A DNA stretch of 39,902 bases from Porphyromonadaceae bacterium UBA7141 (GTDB lineage Bacteria; Bacteroidota; Bacteroidia; Bacteroidales; Muribaculaceae). Positions 1 to 7,875 of the stretch are shown one piece after another. The stretch lies in NCBI GenBank assembly GCA_002491945.1, contig DKWX01000045.1:1-39902 (forward strand), given 5' to 3'. Position numbers and translations under genes: made by a program. The notes under the pieces were generated by a model, which searched no databases, had not been told where the DNA came from, and saw nothing but the letters and a program-made list of their open reading frames with translations. Every line of letters begins with the position of its first letter. Positions within the stretch are counted from its first letter, which is position 1.

Positions 1-20
1 GTGGAGTCGGAAAAAAGTAT

Positions 21-28
21 TAACTTTG
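21..28 (+). promoter_or_regulatory. -7 promoter box for tRNA-Cys
   Basis: TAACTTTG matches the Bacteroidetes -7 consensus TAnnTTTG and lies about 42 nt before the tRNA. No clear -33 TTTG box can be seen because the window begins here. Confidence 0.6.
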
Positions 29-69
29 CAGTGCAAAAGAGTTCAAGAGGCTTGGATGCAAAAATAAAT

Positions 70-140
70 GGTTCCATGTCCGAGTGGTTAGGTACCGGTC
101 TGCAAAACCGTTTACACCAGTTCGAATCTGGTTGGAACCT
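70..140 (+). tRNA. tRNA-Cys (anticodon GCA)
   Basis: The acceptor arms GGTTCCA (70-76) and TGGAACC (133-139) pair perfectly. There is a T-arm with the loop motif TTCGAAT and an anticodon loop CTGCAAA that gives the anticodon GCA, read as cysteine. The gene is about 71 nt long and CCA is not encoded. One C-T mismatch is seen at the base of the anticodon stem. A strong terminator follows at once, so it is probably a single-gene transcript. Confidence 0.9.
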
Positions 141-141
141 C

Positions 142-178
142 AAAAAAGTCAGCAATCCTATAGATTGCTGACTTTTTT
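142..178 (+). terminator. Rho-independent terminator after tRNA-Cys
   Basis: A perfect 16-bp stem (142-157 with 163-178) has a 5-nt loop CTATA, an A-run on the left and a T-run on the right, so it could work in both directions. Confidence 0.85.
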
Positions 179-215
179 ATTATATCCGGATAACCACTAA
201 TTGCGGGAAAATTAT

Positions 216-223
216 TAACTTTG
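216..223 (+). promoter_or_regulatory. -7 promoter box for pfp
   Basis: TAACTTTG fits the TAnnTTTG consensus. It implies a 5' leader of about 85-90 nt before the ATG at 317. An in-frame TTG inside this box could extend the ORF upstream, but since it lies in the promoter it is unlikely to be the start. Confidence 0.6.
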
Positions 224-316
224 CAGCCTAAACGCAAAGCAGGTCAGGCACAGATAGACTCCCGATTGCGGGAAAGAGCCGGACCGACAAGAGGTATAAA
301 ACATTTTTACAGAATA

Positions 317-1972
317 ATGAAAAAAAGTGCACTTCAAAGAGTGAGGGCTGAATATCAGCCCAAATTGCCCAAAGCTCTGCAGGGTCCGGTGAAAATCAAG
401 GTAGGTGACGCTACAGAATCAGTGGCTGACCAGAAAGAAATCAAAGCTCTCTTCCCCAACACATACGGCATGCCCGTAGTGGAGTTTGAGAGCAACGAGA
501 CCCCGGAGCGTGTAGAGGAACCCTTCAACGTAGGCATTATTCTCTCAGGCGGTCAGGCCCCCGGCGGCCACAATGTAGTGAGCGGTATCTTTGACGGTAT
601 CAAGAGTCTCAACAAGGAATGCCGCCTGTATGGCTTCCTCATGGGTCCTTCCGGCTTCATCAACCACCAATATATGGAGCTGACAGCCGGCTATATAGCC
701 GAGTACCGCAACACAGGCGGTTTCGACATAATCGGCTCAGGACGTACGAAGCTTGAGACTCCCGACCAGTTTGACGCCGGACTTAAGATACTCAAGGAGC
801 TCAACATCAAAGCGCTTGTGATTATCGGAGGCGACGACTCCAACACCAATGCAGCTGTACTTGCCGAATACTACAAAGCAAACGGAGCCGACGTGCAGGT
901 GATTGGTGTGCCCAAGACAATCGACGGCGACCTGAAAAATGAATGGATTGAGACATCCTTCGGTTTCGACACAGCTTGTAAGGTATACTCCGAAGTAATC
1001 GGCAATATCCAGCGCGACTGTAACTCAGCCAAGAAATACTATCACTTCATCAAACTGATGGGACGTTCGGCCTCTCACATAGCACTTGAGTGCGCCCTCG
1101 AGACACAGCCCAACGTATGCATCATCTCGGAAGAAGTGGCCGCCAAGCGCATGACTCTCGATAATATCGTAAGCCAGATATGCTACGTCGTGGCAGAGCG
1201 TGCGAAACTTGGCTGGAACTTCGGCACTGTGCTCGTGCCCGAAGGCCTGATTGAGTTTATCCCCTCGATGAAGCGTCTTATTTCCGAACTCAACGATGTG
1301 CTCGTAGAGCATGCCGAAGAGCTGGAGGGCCTTGAAGAGGTAGAAAAACTCGCGGCAATCCACAGCTTCCTTTCCCCCGAATGCGCCGAACTCTATAAAT
1401 CACTCCCGAAGAACATCGCACTCCAGCTCAGCCTTGACCGCGACAGCCACGGCAATGTGCAGGTGTCGCTCATCGAGACAGAGAGCCTTCTGTCGGAGAT
1501 GGTGGCAAAGCGTCTTGAGGAGATGGCCGAGGACGGACAGTACAGCGGTAAATTCGCCGCGCAGCACCACTTCTTCGGTTACGAAGGACGTTGCGCCGAC
1601 CCGACCAACTTTGATGCCGACTATACGTATGCACTCGGTTTCAACGCCGCTATGCTGATTAACGCGGGTCTTACCGGCTACATGTCGAGTGTACGCAACC
1701 TCACCGACCACACAGAGAACTGGATTGCCGGCGGCATACCTATCACCATGATGATGAACATGGAGCGTCGTCATGGTCAGATGAAGCCTGTGATACAGAA
1801 GGCCCTCGTCAACCTTAATGGCCGTCCGTATCTGAAATATGCCTCAATGCGTGAGACTCTGGCTCTGAATACCCTTTACCAGTATCCCGGCCCGATTCAG
1901 TACTTCGGTCCGTCAGAGATTTGCGACCGTCCGTCGATGACTCTGCTGCTGGAGCACGGCAAGGAAATCTGA
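317..1972 (+). CDS. pfp: PPi-dependent phosphofructokinase (diphosphate--fructose-6-phosphate 1-phosphotransferase)
   Basis: This cytoplasmic enzyme interconverts fructose 6-phosphate and fructose 1,6-bisphosphate in glycolysis, using pyrophosphate instead of ATP. The PFK fold is clear: GGDDS replaces the ATP-enzyme GGDGS, and PKTIDGDL is the pyrophosphate-type active-site motif, followed by the MGR block (LMGRSASHIA). The product is about 551 aa, the length of the long PPi-PFK clade common in Bacteroides. The ATG at 317 (MKKSALQRV) was chosen over an in-frame TTG at 221 that lies in the promoter box. The gene is monocistronic, with its own promoter and a strong downstream hairpin. I see no missing key motifs. 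Confidence 0.95.
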   Translation: MKKSALQRVRAEYQPKLPKALQGPVKIKVGDATESVADQKEIKALFPNTYGMPVVEFESNETPERVEEPFNVGIILSGGQAPGGHNVVSGIFDGIKSLNKECRLYGFLMGPSGFINHQYMELTAGYIAEYRNTGGFDIIGSGRTKLETPDQFDAGLKILKELNIKALVIIGGDDSNTNAAVLAEYYKANGADVQVIGVPKTIDGDLKNEWIETSFGFDTACKVYSEVIGNIQRDCNSAKKYYHFIKLMGRSASHIALECALETQPNVCIISEEVAAKRMTLDNIVSQICYVVAERAKLGWNFGTVLVPEGLIEFIPSMKRLISELNDVLVEHAEELEGLEEVEKLAAIHSFLSPECAELYKSLPKNIALQLSLDRDSHGNVQVSLIETESLLSEMVAKRLEEMAEDGQYSGKFAAQHHFFGYEGRCADPTNFDADYTYALGFNAAMLINAGLTGYMSSVRNLTDHTENWIAGGIPITMMMNMERRHGQMKPVIQKALVNLNGRPYLKYASMRETLALNTLYQYPGPIQYFGPSEICDRPSMTLLLEHGKEI

Positions 1973-2040
1973 TTCCTGCATCCGAAAGCTTCGGATGACA
2001 GAATGTGATTTCCGCCATCCCGACAGCATGACATAGCATT

Positions 2041-2110
2041 CCCGTGACTGCGATTCCCTATGCCCGAAGGGGCAGAGAGGGAGCCGAGTCACGGGATTAT
2101 TATTTATTTC
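2041..2110 (+). terminator. Terminator hairpin after pfp
   Basis: A 9-bp perfect outer stem CCCGTGACT/AGTCACGGG (2041-2049 with 2087-2095) encloses shorter nested stems (TCCCT/AGGGA and TGCCC/GGGCA). It is followed by an AT-rich tract ATTATTATTTATTT. The rest of the 1973-2307 gap holds only this structure and the promoter of the next gene. Confidence 0.75.
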
Positions 2111-2155
2111 GTCGGAAAATGAAGTATCGCGGCTCAAAAATTGGGGAAAAATCAT

Positions 2156-2163
2156 TAAATTTG
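2156..2163 (+). promoter_or_regulatory. -7 promoter box for MFS transporter gene
   Basis: TAAATTTG matches TAnnTTTG. It lies about 145 nt before the start codon, so the transcript would carry a long leader in which I recognise no known riboswitch. Confidence 0.5.
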
Positions 2164-2307
2164 AAATCTCAATCCGACAGAAACGGGTCGTGAGTGTAAT
2201 CCGGCAGGAGCCGTAGAAGTCCCCGTGCATATCCTGACACGAGATGGCGGGGAATCCATCGTCCGGCTTTAAGACAGAACGCAACAATATCTAACTTAAT
2301 AACGTAA

Positions 2308-4047
2308 ATGGGACAAACAATTACCACCACCGGCCCGTCGGCCGGTAGCAAAGAGCTGCTTCGCGACAAAGCATGGGCACGCTGGACGGCGCTTGGCCTT
2401 CTTGCCTTCGCGATGTTCTGCTCCTACGTCTTTATGGACGTGCTCTCGCCAATCAAAGACCTGCTTCAGTCAGAACGAGGCTGGAACTCCACAGCCTTCG
2501 GCACGATGCAGGGATCGGAGACATTCCTCAACGTATTTATCTTCTTCCTGATTTTTGCGGGAATCATACTCGACAAGATGGGAGTGCGCTTCACGGCAGT
2601 GCTCTCGGGAGCCGTAATGCTCGTAGGCGCCACAATCAACTGGTATGCGCTCACCGATGCTTTTATCGGCAGTCCGCTTGATGTATGGTTTACGAATCAT
2701 CTCAACCATATCCCGGTATTCGACCAGCTTGGCGTATCCCCCTTCTACGAGGGTATGCCCGCCTCGGCAAAGCTTTCGGCAGTAGGCTTCATGATATTCG
2801 GTTGCGGAGTCGAGATGGCCGGCATCACGGTGAGCCGTGGTATCGTCAAATGGTTTAAGGGGCGGGAGATGGCTCTGGCTATGGGATCAGAGATGGCATT
2901 GGCCCGTCTGGGAGTGGCTACATGTATGATATTCTCTCCGATGTTTGCCGAAATGGGGGGTACGGTTGATGTAAGCCGTTCGGTGGCATTCGGCGTGGTG
3001 CTCCTCATGATAGCCCTGATAATGTTTATCGTCTACTTCTTTATGGACCGTAAGCTTGATGCCCAGACGGGAGAAGCGGAAGAAAAAGACGATCCTTTCA
3101 AGATTTCGGATCTCGGCAAGATTCTTTCGAGCCTGGGCTTCTGGCTTGTGGCACTGCTCTGTGTGCTCTACTATTCTGCCATTTTCCCCTTCCAGAAGTA
3201 TGCGGTCAATATGCTGCAGTGCAATATCGAATTCACACAGCTTCCGGAGGGTTCTTTCTGGGGTAGCGAGGCCGTGACCTACATACAGTATGTGATAATG
3301 CTTGTAGTCGCCGCCACAGCCTTTGCGGGCAACTTTGCCCGCGACAAGGGTGCGAAGACGGTGCTCTTCTTCATTTCCGTTCTCTCACTGATATGCTACT
3401 GCTGGATGGGCTATCAGGCTCATAGCGCCGGCGCTATATTTGCGGTGTTCCCGCTTTTGGCCGTAGGTATCACTCCGATACTTGGCAAATATGTGGACTA
3501 TAAGGGTAAGGCCGCTACGATGCTTGTGCTCGGTTCGCTGCTTCTGATAGCGTGCCACCTTACGTTTGCCTTCATTCTTCCGATGTTCGCGGGCAATACT
3601 GCCGGAGGGGTTACAGTGGCCTATGTGACAATCCTTGTGCTTGGCGCTTCCTTCTCGCTGGTGCCTGCATCGCTTTGGCCTTCGGTGCCGAAACTTGTGG
3701 ATGCCAAGATTATCGGCTCCGCATATGCGTTGATATTCTGGATTCAGAATATCGGTCTGTGGCTCTTTCCGATGCTTATTGGCAAGGTGCTCACCTCGAC
3801 CAATACGGAAATCGAAACCAAGGTGGCAGCCGGGCTGATGACTCAGCAGGAGGCTTCGGTGAGCTACGACTACACGTGGGCGCTCGTGATGCTTGCAAGT
3901 CTTGGTGTGGCTGCGCTTCTGATTGGTCTATATCTGAAGGTGGTCGACAAGAAGAAACATCTTGGACTTGAGTTGCCCAACGTGACCGACACAACTGCCG
4001 AGAAGGAGGAAATCGAAGAGTCTGAAGTGAAATCGGCCGAGGGCTGA
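2308..4047 (+). CDS. MFS transporter, substrate unknown
   Basis: This is an inner-membrane secondary carrier of the major facilitator superfamily, 579 aa with roughly 12 hydrophobic segments. The conserved loop after TM2 is visible as FAGIILDKMGVRFTAVLSG (D and R of the MFS signature). A long cytoplasmic loop rich in D, E and K (around residues 250-270, EAEEKDDPFK) separates the two halves. The acidic C-terminal tail (TAEKEEIEESEVKSAEG) is hydrophilic. It resembles a family found widely in Bacteroides whose substrate I cannot name. It stands alone between terminators, so context gives no clue to its cargo. The ATG at 2308 gives a sensible N-terminus (MGQTITTTG) before TM1. Confidence 0.85.
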   Translation: MGQTITTTGPSAGSKELLRDKAWARWTALGLLAFAMFCSYVFMDVLSPIKDLLQSERGWNSTAFGTMQGSETFLNVFIFFLIFAGIILDKMGVRFTAVLSGAVMLVGATINWYALTDAFIGSPLDVWFTNHLNHIPVFDQLGVSPFYEGMPASAKLSAVGFMIFGCGVEMAGITVSRGIVKWFKGREMALAMGSEMALARLGVATCMIFSPMFAEMGGTVDVSRSVAFGVVLLMIALIMFIVYFFMDRKLDAQTGEAEEKDDPFKISDLGKILSSLGFWLVALLCVLYYSAIFPFQKYAVNMLQCNIEFTQLPEGSFWGSEAVTYIQYVIMLVVAATAFAGNFARDKGAKTVLFFISVLSLICYCWMGYQAHSAGAIFAVFPLLAVGITPILGKYVDYKGKAATMLVLGSLLLIACHLTFAFILPMFAGNTAGGVTVAYVTILVLGASFSLVPASLWPSVPKLVDAKIIGSAYALIFWIQNIGLWLFPMLIGKVLTSTNTEIETKVAAGLMTQQEASVSYDYTWALVMLASLGVAALLIGLYLKVVDKKKHLGLELPNVTDTTAEKEEIEESEVKSAEG

Positions 4048-4099
4048 TGCCTCTCTCTCTTCTCTCTCTCCGCGTCACATATATAATAGAATATTCATC

Positions 4100-4136
4100 A
4101 AAGCCTGCCCCTTCCGAAGCGCAAGAGGCGGGCTTT
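4100..4136 (+). terminator. Possible terminator after MFS gene
   Basis: The AAAGCC...GGCTTT stem extends to about 10 bp with one wobble pair. It has no good T-run, so function is uncertain. It faces the stronger mdh terminator just downstream. A pyrimidine tract of CT repeats lies at 4050-4070 directly after the stop codon. Confidence 0.45.
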
Positions 4137-4157
4137 GATTATGTCATGTCAATTCTC

Positions 4158-4201
4158 AAAAAAAAGAATACCGCATTGCCGGGATGTCCCGGCAATGCGG
4201 T
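4158..4201 (-). terminator. Rho-independent terminator of mdh
   Basis: A perfect 15-bp inverted repeat (4170-4184 with 4187-4201) is followed on the minus strand by a T-rich tract at 4158-4169. A second weaker stem (CCGGCT/AGCCGG, about 4224-4241) sits between it and the mdh stop codon. Confidence 0.85.
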
Positions 4202-4251
4202 GATGCTGTCGTTTATGTGTAAGCCGGCTTTTTTCAGCCGGGGTTCACGAA

Positions 4252-5181
4252 TCAGCAGGGGAGAGCTGCATTTGTCTTTTTCACAGCCTCGGCGCTCTTG
4301 GCGAAGAGATCTTTTTCCTCCTCGTTGAGGTCAAGCTCGATGATTTTCTCGATGCCGCCTTTGCCGAGTACGCAGGGCACTCCGATGCAGAGGTCAGACT
4401 GGCCGTATTCGCCTTCGAGCAGAGCCGAGCAGGGGATGATGGCTTTCTGGTCGTGAATCACGGCTTCTACCACTTCTGCCGTAGCTGCGCCGGGAGCATA
4501 CCATGCGGAAGTGCCGAGGAGCTTAGTCAGCGTAGCGCCGCCTACCATAGTGTCGGCCACAACCTTGTCGAGAGTCTCGGCGGGGAGCATGGAAGCGCAG
4601 GGGATGCCGCGCAGAGTGGCGAAGCGCTTCATGGGAATCATTGTGGTGTCGCCGTGGCCGCCGATGACGAATCCTTCCACCTCATTGGGGTTAGCCTCAA
4701 GCGCCTGGCTGAGGTAGAATTTGAAGCGGCTGCTGTCGAGAGCGCCACCCATGCCGATGATGCGGTTTTGGGGGATTCCTGCCACCTTGTGGATGAGGTA
4801 GGTCATGGTATCCATCGGGTTTGACACACATACGATAACAGCGTCGGGGCTGTATTTGAGTACACTTTCGGTGACCTGCTTCACGATGCCGGCGTTGACA
4901 CCGATGAGCTCCTCGCGGGTCATGCCGGGCTTGCGGGGGATACCTGAAGTGATTACCACTACATCGCTGCCCTTTGTAGCTTCGTAATCGTTGGTGACAC
5001 CCTTGATGCGGGTATTCATGTCGAGCAGATTGGCAGTCTGCATCATATCCATTGCCTTGCCTTCGGCTACGCCTTCTTTGATGTCGAGCATCACTACTTC
5101 GTCGGCTACCTCACGGAGTGCAATCACATTGACTGCAGTGGCGCCTACGTTGCCGGCGCCTACCACTGTTACTTTTGACAT
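4252..5181 (-). CDS. mdh: Malate dehydrogenase (NAD-dependent, LDH-like)
   Basis: It oxidises malate to oxaloacetate with NAD and in anaerobic Bacteroidales runs mainly in the reductive direction toward fumarate and succinate. The N-terminal Rossmann motif is VVGAGNVGA, and an aspartate follows strand 2 (MLDIKEG), which favours NAD over NADP. The substrate-binding arginines are in the loop SGIPRKPGMTREEL, and the catalytic histidine lies in GGHGDTTM. The length of 309 aa is typical for the LDH-like MDH group, and LDH itself is less likely given the loop sequence. It is monocistronic, with a promoter at 5300-5331 and a strong terminator. Confidence 0.95.
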   Translation of the reverse strand: MSKVTVVGAGNVGATAVNVIALREVADEVVMLDIKEGVAEGKAMDMMQTANLLDMNTRIKGVTNDYEATKGSDVVVITSGIPRKPGMTREELIGVNAGIVKQVTESVLKYSPDAVIVCVSNPMDTMTYLIHKVAGIPQNRIIGMGGALDSSRFKFYLSQALEANPNEVEGFVIGGHGDTTMIPMKRFATLRGIPCASMLPAETLDKVVADTMVGGATLTKLLGTSAWYAPGAATAEVVEAVIHDQKAIIPCSALLEGEYGQSDLCIGVPCVLGKGGIEKIIELDLNEEEKDLFAKSAEAVKKTNAALPC

Positions 5182-5299
5182 AGTTATAATGGTTCTGAAT
5201 TAAGTTGGGTTATGTTTGATTAGGTTATATATCGGGTTTGTAATGCCGCCGGGGGATGGGGCGACTGTCAGGTCGAGCCAAAGCTCCGGTTATCGATTG

Positions 5300-5331
5300 C
5301 AAATATACATAAATTTCACTAATCGGCCAAA
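5300..5331 (-). promoter_or_regulatory. mdh promoter (-33 and -7 boxes)
   Basis: On the minus strand TTTG (5328-5331), then exactly 20 nt, then TATATTTG (5300-5307). This is the textbook Bacteroidetes promoter layout. The -33 box overlaps the 3' end of the preceding YciO-type gene. Confidence 0.75.
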
Positions 5332-5936
5332 TGGAATTCACCTTTTCCCTGACGCATGAGTTGAGGTGCGGCAGAGTCGGTGAGATCGATTATTGTGGAA
5401 TACTCCTGGCCTCCTGGCTCAGCGTCGGCTATCAGTCCGACATTCAGGCTGGCATAGCGTTCTGCCATGAGTTCAGGCTCACGGGCCTCGTCGGCATTGT
5501 CGAACTGTATCGAAGTGGCAAGCAGAGGGTTGCCCAGCGCATCCGCCGTCATCAGAGACGTCTGATTGTCGGGGATGCGCACCCCGACCGTCTTTCTCCC
5601 CTTGAAGGCCTTGGGGAGGTTACGTCCGGATCGGAGTAGAAAAGTATATGGGCCGGGGGTGTATTCCTTGATTATGCGGTAGGCACGGTCGTCGATATGG
5701 GCATATTCGGCAGCCATTGAGATATCGCGGCATATGATGGAGAGATTGTTTTTTTCGTGATTGATGCCCTTGATGCGGCATAGCGATGCGATGGCCTTGG
5801 GGTTGAGGGCATCGCAAGTGATGGCATACACCGAGTCGGTGGGGAGTATGACTATCTCGCCACGTCGCAACGCGTCGGCAATTTCATCGGCCTGCTGGCG
5901 GGAGGGGGTGGAGTTCCATATTTTGACAGTATCCAT
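5319..5936 (-). CDS. YciO/TsaC/Sua5-family protein (L-threonylcarbamoyladenylate synthase family)
   Basis: The protein is 205 aa and comprises a single YrdC-like domain. The start of the fold is seen as GEIVILPTDSVYAITCDA, followed by the substrate-pocket stretch CRIKGINHEKNNLSIICRD and the block TVGVRIPDN. TsaC/Sua5 proteins make threonylcarbamoyl-AMP for tRNA t6A37. The ICRD segment and the altered basic motif look more like the YciO branch, whose role is less certain. I chose the internal ATG at 5936 (MDTVKIWNSTPS) because an upstream in-frame extension to 5981 adds residues with no family match. It is divergent from mtnN and lies upstream of mdh. Confidence 0.85.
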   Translation of the reverse strand: MDTVKIWNSTPSRQQADEIADALRRGEIVILPTDSVYAITCDALNPKAIASLCRIKGINHEKNNLSIICRDISMAAEYAHIDDRAYRIIKEYTPGPYTFLLRSGRNLPKAFKGRKTVGVRIPDNQTSLMTADALGNPLLATSIQFDNADEAREPELMAERYASLNVGLIADAEPGGQEYSTIIDLTDSAAPQLMRQGKGEFHLAD

Positions 5937-5997
5937 GATTGAATTATCCACTTGTGTGGAAGAGAATGCGAAGTTAATCAAAATAGGTCAGATATTA

Positions 5998-6028
5998 TTG
6001 TTTACGACCGTAGAAAAGTGTAAATTTG
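5998..6028 (+). promoter_or_regulatory. mtnN promoter
   Basis: TTG (5998-6000), 20-nt spacer, then TAAATTTG (6021-6028), about 24 nt before the ATG. The spacing is canonical for Bacteroidetes. Confidence 0.7.
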
Positions 6029-6051
6029 CACGACAAAAATATAGAGAATCG

Positions 6052-6726
6052 ATGAAAATAGCGATATTGGCGGCCATGGATAAAGAAATGGCCTTGTTGG
6101 AGAGTATGTTGGAGTCGCCCCATGCTACAGAAGCCGAGGGGGTGAAATGTCTCGAGGGACGCATCGGAGAGCATGAAGTGTTGCTGGCCCGATGCGGCAT
6201 AGGGAAAGTGAACGCAGCTCTGGGGACTCTGCGTGTGATACGTGCGCATCGGCCGGAGCTTGTGATCAACTCCGGAGTGGCAGGTGGCGCCGGAGGGCTT
6301 GGAATAGGGAGTCTGCTCGTGGCCGGGCGCGTGGCTTATCATGATGTATGGTGCGGCCCGGGTACAGTCGAGGACGCAGCCGACGGATATCCGCTGTTTT
6401 TCGAGCCGTCGGCGCGTGTACTTGAAGTGGCGCGCCGACAGATTCCATCGGCTGATTTCGGACTCATAGCCACCGGCGACCGTTTCATAAGCCGTTGCGA
6501 GGAGGTAGAAGAGATACGCCGTGTGCTTTCGGAGGCTGTGGCGCTTGACATGGAGTCGGCCGCCATCGCGCAGACATGTGCGTCGGAAGGGGTGGAGTTC
6601 GCTATAGTGCGGGTGGTGAGCGACACCCCCGGCCAGGGAGAGAACATTGAGCAATATAAGGATTTCTGGACCGCAGCGCCACAGACCACCTTTGGCGCCC
6701 TGCGCACGATACTCTCCAGTCTCTGA
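6052..6726 (+). CDS. mtnN: 5'-methylthioadenosine/S-adenosylhomocysteine nucleosidase
   Basis: It cleaves adenine from MTA and SAH, recycling methyl-cycle and polyamine by-products. The protein is 224 aa with the expected order of motifs: N-terminal MKIAILAAMDKEM (acid residue of the active site), the glycine-rich GVAGGAGG, GDRFIS, the nucleoside-binding ALDMESAAIAQ, and VRVVSDTPG with the catalytic aspartate. The ATG at 6052 follows a clear promoter. A much longer in-frame extension back to 5761 runs through the divergent gene and is not credible. The transporter gene follows after 13 nt, which suggests co-transcription. Confidence 0.92.
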   Translation: MKIAILAAMDKEMALLESMLESPHATEAEGVKCLEGRIGEHEVLLARCGIGKVNAALGTLRVIRAHRPELVINSGVAGGAGGLGIGSLLVAGRVAYHDVWCGPGTVEDAADGYPLFFEPSARVLEVARRQIPSADFGLIATGDRFISRCEEVEEIRRVLSEAVALDMESAAIAQTCASEGVEFAIVRVVSDTPGQGENIEQYKDFWTAAPQTTFGALRTILSSL

Positions 6727-6739
6727 CCGCAACTTGACG

Positions 6740-7648
6740 ATGGGCAATCTGCTTCACAACAAGACACTGATGCTCCCGGTGGCACTTATAGGAGGCGCGC
6801 TGCTGCATGAATGGATGGGGTATCTCACCTTTCTCTCTCCATATCTGATTTTTGCGATGCTATTCATCACCTATTGCAAGCTTCGCCCGTCGGATTTCCG
6901 TCTTGCCAGCGAAGAGTGTCTGCTGCTCGGGGTGCAGATGGCGCTGAGTCTCGGCGTGTATGGCGCTCTTGCATGGTGGAATCATACAGTGGCCGGGGGG
7001 GTGTTTATCTGCATCTTCGTGCCTACGGCTACGGCCGCACCGGTAATCACATCGATGCTCGGGGGCAGCATCTCGAAAGTGGCGGCCTATTCGTTGCTCT
7101 GCAACCTTGTGGTGGCGGCCATCGGACCCTTGTTGCTCGCATGGATCGGGGATGCTCCCGGGATGACGTTCGGAGCCTCCTTCCTCAAGATATTAGGGCA
7201 AGTGGCGCCATTGCTTCTGGGGCCGCTGGCAGTGGCGTTTTTCCTGCGCTACGTCCTCCCCGGGGTGCACTCACGGATTTTGGGGATGCAGCAGATGTCG
7301 TTTTATCTCTGGGCCGTGGCACTGTTTATAATAGTGGGGAGTTGCGTAAGTTTTGCCATACGCCAATGGCGTCCGGAGAACACACTCACCATGGTGTGGC
7401 TATGTCTGGGGGCTTTGGGAGCCTGTCTGCTTCAGTTCGTAATAGGGCGGCGCTTCGGCAAAGCCTATGGCGACCCTGTGAGCGGCGGGCAGTCGCTCAT
7501 GCAGAAAAACACAGTGCTTGCCGTATGGCTTGCATTGGCCTACATGAATCCGATAGCCTCCATAGCTCCGGCAGCCTATATAGCGTGGCAGAACATAATC
7601 AACTCCTGGCAGCTGATGCGGCAGGAGTCGGCGGTAAAAAAGATTTGA
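6740..7648 (+). CDS. Bile acid:sodium symporter (BASS)-family transporter
   Basis: This 302-aa integral membrane protein has about nine or ten hydrophobic segments. The conserved region FVPTATAAPVITSMLGGS matches the core of BASS-family carriers, and the family resemblance continues through FGASFLKILGQVAPLLLGP. The family moves organic anions with sodium, but the substrate here cannot be told from sequence. The start ATG at 6740 lies 13 nt after the mtnN stop, and upstream in-frame codons overlap mtnN. Co-transcription with mtnN could mean export or uptake of a methylthio or nucleoside-related compound, which is inference only. Confidence 0.8.
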   Translation: MGNLLHNKTLMLPVALIGGALLHEWMGYLTFLSPYLIFAMLFITYCKLRPSDFRLASEECLLLGVQMALSLGVYGALAWWNHTVAGGVFICIFVPTATAAPVITSMLGGSISKVAAYSLLCNLVVAAIGPLLLAWIGDAPGMTFGASFLKILGQVAPLLLGPLAVAFFLRYVLPGVHSRILGMQQMSFYLWAVALFIIVGSCVSFAIRQWRPENTLTMVWLCLGALGACLLQFVIGRRFGKAYGDPVSGGQSLMQKNTVLAVWLALAYMNPIASIAPAAYIAWQNIINSWQLMRQESAVKKI

Positions 7649-7700
7649 TACCGGCCGTGCAGGCGGCGCACTTAAACGCATGGATTTACGTTATGAATAT

Positions 7701-7869
7701 AAATAAGTGTTCAAATCTAATGCGGGCATGTCATTGTCGATTCCGCCGGGGAGCTAAGGAGAATTGAAAATTCGGCAGAGTAGCGAGTCGGAAGATGCAA
7801 AAAAAGATGCCGCAGATTGTACAAAAGACTCTCTTTGATACAATATCAATTGAATTTGAACACTCGCTA
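7701..7869 (+). repeat. Dispersed ~170-220 bp element, copy 1
   Basis: The left end (7701-7720) and right end (7850-7868) are inverted relatives of the consensus terminus AAGTAAGTGTTCAAATTTAA, and the inner GTGTTCAAAT pairs exactly with ATTTGAACAC. The interior shares the blocks GTCGATTCCG, AAGGAGAAT and GCCGCAGATTGTA with copies 2-4. It ends 6 bp before the ATG of the I69-domain gene. This is the most diverged interior of the four. Confidence 0.8.
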
Positions 7870-7875
7870 AATAAT

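Noticed and set aside
5995..6747. A 250-codon minus-strand ORF over mtnN
   Set aside because: It is antisense to mtnN and no domain or start signal supports it.
6811..7767. A 318-codon plus-strand ORF overlapping the BASS-family transporter
   Set aside because: It lies in another frame of a clear membrane transporter, has no family features and is rich in residues typical of a shadow frame.
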